Part shown: positions 7,670-15,774 of the stretch, one piece after another
Layout: each line of letters starts with the position of its first letter
Position numbering within the stretch: position 1 is the stretch's first letter
From: Lachnoclostridium sp. UBA7097
Lineage (GTDB): Bacteria > Bacillota > Clostridia > Lachnospirales > Lachnospiraceae
Direction of reading: 5' to 3'
NCBI GenBank assembly: GCA_002499945.1
Contig: DKYP01000063.1
Span: 1 to 24,936 of the forward strand
Length of the DNA stretch: 24,936 nucleotides
The notes under the pieces: generated by a model
The model's input: only the letters and a program-made list of their open reading frames with translations
What the model was told of the DNA's origin: nothing
Databases searched by the model: none
Position numbers and translations under genes: made by a program

Positions 7670-8935
7670 ATGGAATTAAACAGTACACTACAGGGCGACA
7701 GGGTACATATAGCAATTTTAGGAAAAAGAAATGCCGGGAAGTCAAGTATAATTAATGCCATCACAGGACAGGAGCTTGCTATTGTTTCTGATATTAAAGG
7801 TACTACTACTGACCCTGTTTCCAAGGCAATGGAAATACTTCCCCTTGGTCCCTGCCTGCTTATAGATACACCCGGCCTTGATGATGAGGGGGAACTTGGC
7901 ACAAAGAGGATTGAAAAGACACTTAAGGTACTGGCTAAAACTGATATAGCCCTTATAGTTACAGATATATCTTCCCTTACATGCAGGGATTTAACCAGCC
8001 AGCATGGACTGTCACCAGATGAAGAACATATTATTGCACTTATTGAAGAAAAGAAACTGCCATATATAATTGTACTTAACCAGTCTGACCGCCTTGACCT
8101 TGAAAAGACCGAGGAAATCTGTAATATTATTTCAGATAAAAACCCTGGTATTCCTGTACAGCTTGTAAGCACCACTGAAAAAACCGGTATTGAAAGCCTG
8201 AAAGATGCCATTACACTTTTAGTACCTGATGATTCTTCAAAACCCAGTATAACAGGAGACCTTGTAAAAAGTGGTGAAATTGCTGTCCTTGTAACCCCTG
8301 TTGATTCTGCTGCCCCGAAAGGAAGGCTTATTATGCCACAGCAGCAGGTAATAAGGGATTTGCTGGATAATGGCGCTGCAGCCGTAGTTACACAAGTGCC
8401 AGGGCTTTCCGGTGTCTTAAAACGCCTTGAAGGCAGTATTAAAATAGTAATAACTGACTCACAGGCATTTAAAGAAGTTAATGCAATAGTGCCAGAAGAG
8501 ATACCACTTACATCATTTTCAATCCTTTTTGCAAGGCACAAAGGAAATTTAAAAAGGCTTGCAGAGGGTGCGGCTGCTGTGGACAGGCTTAAGGATGGTG
8601 ATAAAATCCTTATAGCAGAAGGATGTACACACAGACGCCAGTGTGAGGATATTGGCACTGTAAAGATACCAAAATGGCTTAAAGAACATTCAGGCAGGGA
8701 ACTTGTTATAGAAACCTGCAGTGGTGCAGATTTTCCTTCTGATTTATCTTCTTATGCACTTATAATACACTGCGGCGGGTGCACCCTTACTGAAAAAGAG
8801 ATGAAACACAGGATTTCATGTGCAGGCGGACAGGGAGTGCCTATTGTAAATTATGGTATTTTTATTGCATATGTAAATGGAATTTTAAAAAGAAGCGTAA
8901 ACATGTTTCCTTCAATAAGTGAAATTTTTGGCTAG
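7670..8935 (+). CDS. hydF: [FeFe]-hydrogenase H-cluster maturation GTPase HydF
   Basis: A 421-residue scaffold GTPase that receives the 2Fe subcluster made by the radical SAM enzymes HydE and HydG and delivers it to apo-hydrogenase. GTPase motifs are G1 GKRNAGKSS (18-26), G2 threonines in KGTTTDP, G3 DTPG (66-69) and G4 NQSD (137-140). The C-terminal cluster-binding motif is intact: Cys319-x-His321 (EGCTHRRQ) and HCGGC with His367, Cys368 and Cys371. Length matches the family. It begins 1 nt after the glycosyltransferase stop. HydE, HydG and the hydrogenase are not in the window. Its place in an operon headed by an Fe-S assembly pair is suggestive of co-regulation. Confidence 0.96.
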   Translation: MELNSTLQGDRVHIAILGKRNAGKSSIINAITGQELAIVSDIKGTTTDPVSKAMEILPLGPCLLIDTPGLDDEGELGTKRIEKTLKVLAKTDIALIVTDISSLTCRDLTSQHGLSPDEEHIIALIEEKKLPYIIVLNQSDRLDLEKTEEICNIISDKNPGIPVQLVSTTEKTGIESLKDAITLLVPDDSSKPSITGDLVKSGEIAVLVTPVDSAAPKGRLIMPQQQVIRDLLDNGAAAVVTQVPGLSGVLKRLEGSIKIVITDSQAFKEVNAIVPEEIPLTSFSILFARHKGNLKRLAEGAAAVDRLKDGDKILIAEGCTHRRQCEDIGTVKIPKWLKEHSGRELVIETCSGADFPSDLSSYALIIHCGGCTLTEKEMKHRISCAGGQGVPIVNYGIFIAYVNGILKRSVNMFPSISEIFG

Positions 8936-8962
8936 TAAATAAATATTAAAAGGCGGGAGTTT

Positions 8963-10036
8963 ATGCAGAAAAAAAAATATTATTTTAACATTATATTTAT
9001 GATTGTACTGCTTGCTTTAGTATTTTATGTTATTTTAAAAGAAGAGGACATTGGGGAAATACTTAATGCCCTTAAAGATGCAAGTACCACATTTATGTTC
9101 TTTGCAGCCATAGCAGGGCTTATGTATGTTATAATGGAAGGTGTTTCCATGCAGATTATCTTAATATCACTAGGTTGTAAAACCAGTATATTAAAATGTA
9201 CAAAATACTCATTTATTGGATTTTTCTTTAATGCAATAACACCTTCAGCTACCGGCGGCCAGCCCATGCAGGTGCTTTATATGAACAATGACGGGATAAA
9301 TATGGGTGCTTCTTCTGTAACCCTTTTATTCTGGACAATAATATATAAAATTGCACTTGTTATAATTGAAGGCTTTGTATTTATTTTTATGAATGGTTTT
9401 GCAAGACAGTATATTGGAAAATATATGTGGCTTTTTATTATTGGAATTGTAGTAAATGTAGTTTCAATATTCCTTTATTCAATAGTTGTATTTTCCAAAA
9501 ACGGTGCAAGGAACATTGCATATTTTGCAACATGGCTGCTCCATAAACTCCATATAGTCAAAAGAAAAGAGAAAATAGAAAAAAAGCTTGACAAACTGCT
9601 TGCTTCATATAACGAAGGTGCAAAGTATATGTTAAGCCATATGAAAACAGCCGCCATAGTTTTATTTACAACAATTATACAAAGGGTTTCGTATTTTGCA
9701 GTAACATGGTTTGTATATAAAGCCCTTGGCTGTGATGGTTACACATGTGTACAGATTATAGTGCTCCAAAGTTTTGTATCAGTCTGCATAGATATACTTC
9801 CATTTCCAGGTGGTGTAGGAGTTAATGAGGGATTTTTTGTAAAGCTTTTTGCACCAGTTATGGGAAAGAGCATGGCGGTTTCTGCAATGCTTCTTAGCAG
9901 GGGTGCAAGCTTTTATGTAATACTTATAGCAAGTGCAGTTATTACAGTTTCAGCACAAATACACCAGATACACAAAGAGGGCAGGAAAGTAAAGTTTGGA
10001 AAAGACAAAACCGGAGGGAATAATGGAGGATTATAA
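8963..10036 (+). CDS. LPG-synthase-TM / flippase-like membrane protein (paralogue 1)
   Basis: A 357-residue integral membrane protein with about seven or eight hydrophobic segments, starting at residues 8-25. It belongs to the UPF0104/YbhN family, related to the membrane half of lysylphosphatidylglycerol synthase (MprF). Family hallmarks are TPSATGGQPMQ near 95-105 and LPFPGGVGVNEGFF near 275. The soluble aminoacyl-transferase domain of MprF is absent, so it is not a complete MprF. A role in moving or presenting lipid across the membrane is family-level inference. GGCGGGAG precedes the ATG. The last 14 nt overlap yigZ. A second member of the family lies at 13117-14151. Confidence 0.85.
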   Translation: MQKKKYYFNIIFMIVLLALVFYVILKEEDIGEILNALKDASTTFMFFAAIAGLMYVIMEGVSMQIILISLGCKTSILKCTKYSFIGFFFNAITPSATGGQPMQVLYMNNDGINMGASSVTLLFWTIIYKIALVIIEGFVFIFMNGFARQYIGKYMWLFIIGIVVNVVSIFLYSIVVFSKNGARNIAYFATWLLHKLHIVKRKEKIEKKLDKLLASYNEGAKYMLSHMKTAAIVLFTTIIQRVSYFAVTWFVYKALGCDGYTCVQIIVLQSFVSVCIDILPFPGGVGVNEGFFVKLFAPVMGKSMAVSAMLLSRGASFYVILIASAVITVSAQIHQIHKEGRKVKFGKDKTGGNNGGL

Positions 10037-10670
10037 AATTGTATATAGTGGCGGAACTGGTGAAATCACTGAGAAAAAGTCCCGTTTTATTGCCAATGTT
10101 TTTCCTGTGGAAAATGAAGAAGAAGCCGCTGTAATAATTGAGGAAACCAAGAAAAAATACTGGGATGCAAGGCACAACTGCTACGCTTATATTATTGGTG
10201 TAAACCCTGGAATTAGTAAGTGCAGTGACGACGGGGAACCTTCTGGCACTGCTGGCAGGCCAATTTTAGAAGTATTATCCGGGGCAGGGGTCTGTAATGT
10301 GCTTTTAATTGTAACAAGATACTTTGGCGGTACACTTCTTGGAACGGGCGGGCTTGTACGGGCGTATTCAGCAGCAGCAAAGGCAGGGCTTGCCGGAAGC
10401 AGGATTATAACTAAAGAAGCCGGCAAAAGGATTATAATCGGGACTGATTATAATGGCATAGGAAAGATACAATATATTACATCTCAAATGGGACTGGCTG
10501 TTATTAATACAAGGTATACTGATAAGGCAGAAATTGAACTTGCCATTTCTTCTGGCAGCACAGACAGCTTTATTAAAAAAGTTACAGAAGCAACATCAGG
10601 ACAGGCAGATATTAATATAGACAGTGATATATACTTTGCAGTTATAGATAAGAAAGTTGTAATATTCTGA
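10023..10670 (+). CDS. yigZ: YigZ family (IMPACT/UPF0029) protein
   Basis: A 215-residue cytoplasmic protein of the YigZ/IMPACT family, whose biochemical role in bacteria is not settled. The signature segments are clear: KKSRFIA near 18, DDGEPSGTAGRPIL near 68-81 and VTRYFGGTLLGTGGLVRAY near 97-115, followed by the smaller C-terminal ferredoxin-like domain. The ATG at 10023 is preceded by GGAGGG, and the family's start (short, then KSRF) fits; an in-frame ATG at 9996 is deep in the preceding gene and lacks a site. The start overlaps the preceding gene by 14 nt, implying translational coupling. Confidence 0.93.
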   Translation: MEDYKIVYSGGTGEITEKKSRFIANVFPVENEEEAAVIIEETKKKYWDARHNCYAYIIGVNPGISKCSDDGEPSGTAGRPILEVLSGAGVCNVLLIVTRYFGGTLLGTGGLVRAYSAAAKAGLAGSRIITKEAGKRIIIGTDYNGIGKIQYITSQMGLAVINTRYTDKAEIELAISSGSTDSFIKKVTEATSGQADINIDSDIYFAVIDKKVVIF

Positions 10671-10681
10671 CGGAGGTTTTA

Positions 10682-11998
10682 ATGGATTTATTTGAATATA
10701 TGAGGGAGCAGGACAAGGAAAAAGAATCCCCGCTTGCGTCAAGGCTAAGGCCTGTATCCCTTGATGAAGTTGCCGGCCAGGAACATATTGTAGGAAAGGA
10801 TAAACTTTTATACAGGGCAATTAAGGCAGATAAACTTGGCTCTGTTATTTTCTACGGGCCTCCTGGCACTGGAAAGACAACCCTTGCCAAAGTTATTGCC
10901 AATACAACAAGTGCTGTTTTTACACAGCTTAATGCAACATCTGCCGGCAAAAAAGATATGGAAGAAATTATCCAGAAAGCCAAAGATAACGCAGGGATGT
11001 ATGGCAGGAAAACTATCCTTTTTATTGATGAAATACACAGGTTTAATAAAGGGCAGCAGGACTACCTTCTGCCTTTTGTTGAGGATGGTACAATAATACT
11101 TATAGGGGCAACTACTGAAAACCCATATTTTGAGGTAAACAGTGCACTTGTTTCACGTTCCATATTATTTGAATTAAAACCCCTGTCTGATGAAAATATA
11201 AAAACAATCCTTCTCCGTGCGGTAAATGACAAGGAAAAGGGTATGGGGACATATAAAGCAAAAATTGATAATAATGCCCTGGACTTCCTGGCAGATATTT
11301 CTGGCGGTGATGCAAGGCTTGCACTCAATGCTGTAGAACTTGCAATACTTACCACCCCGCGCAGTGATGACGGAATTATACACATTACACTTGGCGTGGC
11401 ATCAGAATGTATACAGAAAAGAGTTGTAAGATATGATAAAAACGGAGATAACCATTATGATGTTATATCTGCATTTATTAAAAGCATGAGGGGTTCAGAC
11501 CCCGACGCCGCCATATATTACCTTGCAAGGATGCTTTACGCAGGCGAGGATATAAAGTTTATTGCAAGGAGGATAATGATTTGTGCGGCAGAAGATGTTT
11601 CCAATGCAGACCCGCAGGCACTTGTGGTTGCAGTTAGTGCAGCACAGGCAGTTGAAAGGGTTGGGATGCCAGAGAGCCAGATAATACTTGCACAGGCGGT
11701 TTCTTATGTTGCAAGTGCACCGAAAAGCAACTCTGCTGTACAGGCAATAGAAAAAGCAATGGAAACAGTACGGAATGAAAAAACAGGTGCAGTACCGCCC
11801 CACCTTATGGATTCACATTATAAAGGTGCAAAAGAACTTAGACATGGCACAGGTTATAAATATGCACATGATTACCCAAAACATTATGTAAAACAGCAGT
11901 ACCTGCCAGATAACCTTATTGGCAGCAGGTTCTACATCCCTTCAGATAACGGGTATGAGAAAAAAATACAAGAATATTTCAGTTATATAAATAATTAA
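10682..11998 (+). CDS. rarA: Replication-associated recombination protein A (RarA/MgsA)
   Basis: A 438-residue AAA+ ATPase that acts at stalled replication forks as a homotetramer. Walker A GPPGTGKTT is at 59-67, Walker B with FIDEIHRFNKGQQD at 114-127, and sensor 1 in IGATTENPYFEVN. The C-terminal tetramerisation domain is recognisable by GSDPDAAIYYLARML, GAVPPHLMDSHY and YKYAHDYPKHYVKQQYLP. Length is normal for the family. CGGAGG lies just upstream of the ATG, 11 nt after yigZ. Confidence 0.96.
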   Translation: MDLFEYMREQDKEKESPLASRLRPVSLDEVAGQEHIVGKDKLLYRAIKADKLGSVIFYGPPGTGKTTLAKVIANTTSAVFTQLNATSAGKKDMEEIIQKAKDNAGMYGRKTILFIDEIHRFNKGQQDYLLPFVEDGTIILIGATTENPYFEVNSALVSRSILFELKPLSDENIKTILLRAVNDKEKGMGTYKAKIDNNALDFLADISGGDARLALNAVELAILTTPRSDDGIIHITLGVASECIQKRVVRYDKNGDNHYDVISAFIKSMRGSDPDAAIYYLARMLYAGEDIKFIARRIMICAAEDVSNADPQALVVAVSAAQAVERVGMPESQIILAQAVSYVASAPKSNSAVQAIEKAMETVRNEKTGAVPPHLMDSHYKGAKELRHGTGYKYAHDYPKHYVKQQYLPDNLIGSRFYIPSDNGYEKKIQEYFSYINN

Positions 11999-12010
11999 CG
12001 GGGGTTTTAT

Positions 12011-12235
12011 ATGGCAAAACTTAAAAAAATATTTGCTATTGCAGGTGTGGTAATCCTTCTTGGCATGTACCTGCTTACATTTATATCTGCAATATTTGCA
12101 ACACCAAATACACATTCACTATTCTTAGGAAGCCTTGCTGCAACAATTATTGTTCCAATATTTTTATATGCATATATGCTAATATATAAGGTTGTATATA
12201 AAAACAGGGAAAACCAGGAAGATAATGAACAATAA
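12011..12235 (+). CDS. Small two-helix membrane protein
   Basis: A 74-residue protein with two hydrophobic helices (about 7-31 and 39-62) separated by a short polar loop, and a charged tail ending KNRENQEDNEQ. GGGGG lies about 8 nt before the ATG, 12 nt after rarA, so it is probably the last gene of the long operon. I do not recognise a family; the operon position suggests it is real rather than chance. Confidence 0.7.
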   Translation: MAKLKKIFAIAGVVILLGMYLLTFISAIFATPNTHSLFLGSLAATIIVPIFLYAYMLIYKVVYKNRENQEDNEQ

Positions 12236-12276
12236 TACAAAAACATTAAGGTTTCATTACAAAGTGCCTAAAGGGC

Positions 12277-12306
12277 TTGTTACAAAGCAACCTGCTGTGT
12301 TAATAT
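12277..12306 (+). promoter_or_regulatory. Candidate promoter of the phospholipid cluster
   Basis: TTGTTA and TAATAT are separated by 18 bp, 108 nt upstream of the PAP2 gene. The predicted transcript start (about 12313) falls just before the long hairpin 12323-12377. No terminator separates this region from the preceding operon, so read-through is possible. Confidence 0.4.
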
Positions 12307-12322
12307 ATGGCTTGGAAGGATT

Positions 12323-12377
12323 GTGCGGCTTAACAGATGGTTCTGTCTGGTACAGCTACCGCTGTTATAGCCTGCAC
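12323..12377 (+). ncRNA. Long hairpin in the leader of the phospholipid operon
   Basis: A 55-nt element can form 21 base pairs in five stacked blocks: GTGC/GCAC, GGCT/AGCC, TAACAG/CTGTTA, GGT/ACC and CTGT/ACAG. They are separated only by one-base bulges and small internal loops and capped by a five-base CTGGT loop. Only TTT follows, so it is a poor terminator. It begins about 10 nt after the predicted transcript start and ends 36 nt before the PAP2 start codon. It may be a 5' stabilising structure, a protein-binding element or a regulatory RNA; I recognise no known riboswitch class. Confidence 0.4.
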
Positions 12378-12413
12378 TTTAAAGATTAACCATATTCTGT
12401 GGAGGAAAGCTTT

Positions 12414-13148
12414 ATGAATAACAGGTCAGTACAATGGTATGAAGCATATATTGGAAAAGTGGTTCCAAGATATGCGTTTTTTTCTGTTATATCCTGCTTT
12501 GTTTTTAATTCACTGATATATACCGGAACCCAGATTTTAATGAAAAATGCAAAACATTATGATTTATCAACACCATTTGACCATAATTTACCATTTATTC
12601 CAGAATGGGTTTTAATATATGTTATATGTTTTGCATTCTGGGCAGTTAATTATATAACAATTACACGCCAGGGGTACGAAGAATGGTTTAAATTTGCAAC
12701 AGCAGATTATCTTTCCAGAATTATATGCATGGTATTTTTTATACTTTTGCCAACAACCAATACAAGACCTGTAATTACAGGGAACAGTTTTGCAGAAAAC
12801 CTTATGAAGTTTATATACATGGCTGACCCTGCAACTAACCTTTTTCCTTCAATACACTGCCTTGTAAGCTGGTTCTGCTATATTGGCATAAGGGGAAGGA
12901 AAAATATACCATTGTGGTACAGGGCATTTTCATGTATATTTGCTATTATGGTTTTTATATCAACACAGTTTACAAAACAGCATTATATAGCCGATGTAAT
13001 TGCTGGTGTGCTGATTGCGGAAACCTGTATGTATATAGGAAAGCATACAAAATTATATAAAAAGACCAGTAAAATTTTTGGCAAAATAAATGCAAAAGTT
13101 TTTGGGGATATTATTTATGACAGGGAAGAAGAACAGGAATATTTTTAA
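12414..13148 (+). CDS. PAP2-superfamily membrane phosphatase/transferase
   Basis: A 244-residue membrane protein with about six hydrophobic segments. The second and third PAP2 phosphatase motifs are visible as LFPSIHC near 145-151 and TKQHYIADVIAG near 186-197, carrying the two histidines and the aspartate of the active site. The first motif (K-x6-R-P) is not clear; TTNTRP near 115-121 may stand in for it. Members dephosphorylate or transfer lipid headgroups at the outer membrane face. The ATG at 12414 has GGAGG 8 nt upstream. Its 3' end overlaps the next gene by 32 nt. Position with pssA and psd suggests a phospholipid substrate, which is inference. Confidence 0.8.
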   Translation: MNNRSVQWYEAYIGKVVPRYAFFSVISCFVFNSLIYTGTQILMKNAKHYDLSTPFDHNLPFIPEWVLIYVICFAFWAVNYITITRQGYEEWFKFATADYLSRIICMVFFILLPTTNTRPVITGNSFAENLMKFIYMADPATNLFPSIHCLVSWFCYIGIRGRKNIPLWYRAFSCIFAIMVFISTQFTKQHYIADVIAGVLIAETCMYIGKHTKLYKKTSKIFGKINAKVFGDIIYDREEEQEYF

Positions 13149-14151
13149 TGCTTTATTTTTAATTATAGTATTTGCAGTAACAATGTACTCCGTATTTTAT
13201 AATGAGGATTTATCTTCTATTATAAGCTATATAAGAAGCGCAGACAGCAGGTACTGGATTATAGGTGTTATATTTGTATTAATTTTCATTGAATGTGAAT
13301 CAGTGGTTATATATTATATGCTTAAGGGGCTTGGTGAAAATGTACTATTCTCCCACTGCTGTTTATATTCATTTGCTGGATTCTTCTTCAGCCTTATTAC
13401 ACCATCTGCCACCGGAGGACAGCCTGCACAGCTTTATTTTATGAAAAAAGACGGGCTGCCGCTTACAGTGTCAACAATGGTTCTTGTTATAGTAACAATT
13501 ACTTATAAACTTGTTCTTGTAGCTATTGGCATACTTGTATTTATATTCCGTCCCCAGGGCATTATGCACTATCTTTCACCTGTCACAGGCTGGTGTGTGC
13601 TTGGCATGGTACTAAATATTATATGTATCATTATTATGTTTATATTTGTATTCCATCCGGCCTTTGCTGGCAATACAGCATCATTTATAATAAATATTGC
13701 CGGCAGGATGTCCATTATAAAAAACAAGCAGAAATATATGGACAAACTCACCCTTGCAATGGAAAAATATAAAGACAGTGCCAGTTATTTTGCATCACAT
13801 AAGTTTGTAATATGGAATGTATTCTGTATAACAACATTCCAGCGTATTATTTTATTTGCTGTAACATATATTGTGTGTATTTCATTTAATACAGCAGATG
13901 CGGGGCTTTTTACAATAACAGGGCTGCAGGCAATGATTTCAGTTGCTGTTGATATGCTTCCCCTTCCAGGCGGCATGGGAATTACAGAGAATCTTTTTAA
14001 AGAAATATTTATCCCTTTATGTGGCAAGGACCTTGTACTCCCGGTCATGATTGCAAGCCGCGGGATAAGTTATTATACACAGCTTTTTATAAGTGCTGTT
14101 ATGTCAGCTGTGGCATATTTTAAAATAGTATACAGAAAAGGAATACAATAA
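13117..14151 (+). CDS. LPG-synthase-TM / flippase-like membrane protein (paralogue 2)
   Basis: A 344-residue multi-spanning membrane protein of the same UPF0104/YbhN family as the product of 8963-10036. It has the same landmarks, TPSATGGQPAQL near 93-104 and LPLPGGMGITENLF near 275, and the same FQR-(I/V) segment. No soluble MprF domain is present. The start is ambiguous: I chose ATG 13117 with GGGGA 8 nt before it; ATG 13090 would add nine residues and lacks a site. The gene starts inside the PAP2 gene and ends 1 nt before pssA, so it is embedded in the phosphatidylethanolamine pathway. A lipid-translocating role is inferred. Confidence 0.83.
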   Translation: MTGKKNRNIFNALFLIIVFAVTMYSVFYNEDLSSIISYIRSADSRYWIIGVIFVLIFIECESVVIYYMLKGLGENVLFSHCCLYSFAGFFFSLITPSATGGQPAQLYFMKKDGLPLTVSTMVLVIVTITYKLVLVAIGILVFIFRPQGIMHYLSPVTGWCVLGMVLNIICIIIMFIFVFHPAFAGNTASFIINIAGRMSIIKNKQKYMDKLTLAMEKYKDSASYFASHKFVIWNVFCITTFQRIILFAVTYIVCISFNTADAGLFTITGLQAMISVAVDMLPLPGGMGITENLFKEIFIPLCGKDLVLPVMIASRGISYYTQLFISAVMSAVAYFKIVYRKGIQ

Positions 14152-14152
14152 G

Positions 14153-14857
14153 ATGATTGGATTTTATGATTATACGGTAATTCTTACATACATAAGCCTG
14201 CTTATCTCAGTCTTTGGCATGATACAGTCTTTTGGTGGAAGATTCCGTACTGCAATTTTATGTCTTGCACTGTCAGGACTGTGTGATATGTTTGATGGCA
14301 AAATTGCCAGAAGCAAGAAAGACAGGACAGACGACGAGAAACTTTTTGGAATACAGATTGATTCACTATGTGATGTAATCTGCTTTGGTATATTCCCCGC
14401 AATGATTTGCTTCCTTATAGGGGTAAGAGGCCCTCTTGGCTCACTCGGTGTAGGATATTACTGTGTCTGTTCAGTAATAAGGCTTGCATATTTTAATGTA
14501 CTTGAAACAAGAAGGCAGGCAGAAGAAGACGGCGTCAATAAATATTACCACGGGCTTCCCATAACCTCAATGGCAGTAATACTTCCAATAGTATTTTTAT
14601 TACAGCCATTTATACCAGAAACTGCATTTTTGCTACTACTTCACTTTGTATTATTTATTGTAGGGACTTTATTTATTGTAGACTTCAAATTAAGGAAACC
14701 AAATAATATTACATTGTTCTTCCTTGTTGCAGTAGTTGCAGCAGCTGTACTTATTATAATAATATTTTCAAGATATAAAATTCCAAAACTCAGGTTTCCT
14801 GAAATGCCATTATGGCCAGTTATTAAAAAATTATTCGGGGTACTTATATACCAGTAG
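14153..14857 (+). CDS. pssA: CDP-alcohol phosphatidyltransferase, probable phosphatidylserine synthase
   Basis: A 234-residue membrane enzyme. The CDP-alcohol phosphotransferase motif is present as DGKIAR at about 43-48 and then G-IQI-D-SLC-D ending near 69. The gap between AR and the G is 12 residues (SKKDRTDDEKLF) instead of the canonical eight, a short insertion I associate with Gram-positive PssA-type enzymes. The following gene is phosphatidylserine decarboxylase, which makes CDP-diacylglycerol plus serine to phosphatidylserine the most likely reaction. Several hydrophobic helices follow the motif. A weak AAAAGGAA precedes the ATG, 1 nt after the flippase-like gene, consistent with translational coupling. 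Confidence 0.88.
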   Translation: MIGFYDYTVILTYISLLISVFGMIQSFGGRFRTAILCLALSGLCDMFDGKIARSKKDRTDDEKLFGIQIDSLCDVICFGIFPAMICFLIGVRGPLGSLGVGYYCVCSVIRLAYFNVLETRRQAEEDGVNKYYHGLPITSMAVILPIVFLLQPFIPETAFLLLLHFVLFIVGTLFIVDFKLRKPNNITLFFLVAVVAAAVLIIIIFSRYKIPKLRFPEMPLWPVIKKLFGVLIYQ

Positions 14858-14886
14858 CCAGGAACAATACCAGGGAGGTGTCAATT

Positions 14887-15771
14887 ATGCAGAATAAAAA
14901 AGAACGTGTACCTGTTAATAATAAAGGCATACAGAATAATATACTGCACTTTTTATACCAGACAAAGCCAGGCACTTTTTTACTAAAAGCACTGGTTAAC
15001 CCTTATGTATCAAAAGCAGCAGGATACTTTATGGATTCACGCATTTCAGTACCATTGATAAAACCTTTTATTAAATATAACCATATTAATATGGAAGAAT
15101 TTGAGGAATGCAGATACCAGAGTTTTAATGAATTTTTTACACGTAAAATTAAAAAAGGCAGCAGAAAATTTTCTACAAAAGATAATGATTTATGTTCACC
15201 ATGTGATGCAAAGCTTAGTGTTTATAAAATTGAAGATGATTCTTCTTTTATGGTAAAAGGCACATATTACACTATGCAAAGCCTTACAAAAAGCCATAAA
15301 CTTGCAGGGTATTATAAAGGCGGCACACTATGTATATTCAGGCTTTCTGTTGATGATTACCACAGATATGCATATATTGACGCTGGCAAACAGAAAAAAA
15401 ATTATAAAATCCCTGGTGTGCTGCATACTGTAAACCCTATAGCTTGTGGCAAATACCCTGTTTATAAAGAAAATTCAAGGGAATTTTCAGTACTTTACAG
15501 TAAAAACTTTGGCAAAGTGCTTATGATGGAGGTTGGCGCAATGCTTGTAGGCAGGATATGCAATTACAATGAAGAAACCCATGCAGTACGTGGACAGGAA
15601 AAAGGGAAATTTGAATATGGCGGTTCAACAATTATACTTGCATTTGCAAAAGGAAAAGTCCTGATAGATAAAGAAATAATTAATAACAGCAGGTATGGAT
15701 ATGAAACCATAGTTAAAATGGGAAATATTATTGGAAAAAAAGCTGGTACCATGCCAGATATGGGGAACTAG
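14887..15771 (+). CDS. psd: Phosphatidylserine decarboxylase proenzyme
   Basis: A 294-residue proenzyme that cleaves itself and uses the resulting pyruvoyl group to convert phosphatidylserine to phosphatidylethanolamine. The cleavage site is FEYGGSTIIL with GGST at 245-248, so Ser247 would become the pyruvoyl residue. Likely triad partners are Asp107 (SPCDAKL) and His159 (VDDYHRY). An N-terminal region with NEFFTRKIKKGSRKF near 81-95 is family typical. The start at 14887 follows GGGAGG by 9 nt; the upstream in-frame GTG at 14878 overlaps that site and is not likely. It is 29 nt after pssA and 3 nt before the PLP decarboxylase. Confidence 0.95.
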   Translation: MQNKKERVPVNNKGIQNNILHFLYQTKPGTFLLKALVNPYVSKAAGYFMDSRISVPLIKPFIKYNHINMEEFEECRYQSFNEFFTRKIKKGSRKFSTKDNDLCSPCDAKLSVYKIEDDSSFMVKGTYYTMQSLTKSHKLAGYYKGGTLCIFRLSVDDYHRYAYIDAGKQKKNYKIPGVLHTVNPIACGKYPVYKENSREFSVLYSKNFGKVLMMEVGAMLVGRICNYNEETHAVRGQEKGKFEYGGSTIILAFAKGKVLIDKEIINNSRYGYETIVKMGNIIGKKAGTMPDMGN

Positions 15772-15774
15772 GAT

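Noticed and set aside
7504..8658. Long minus-strand open frame opposite hydF and the end of the glycosyltransferase gene
   Set aside because: It is antisense to hydF, a clearly conserved protein; the composition (Ser/Ile/Leu-rich, no motifs) is that of a shadow frame.
12192..12389. 65-codon ORF between the small membrane protein and the PAP2 gene
   Set aside because: It overlaps the real upstream gene, has no ribosome-binding site, and most of it is the candidate promoter and the 21-bp hairpin, which explains the sequence better.
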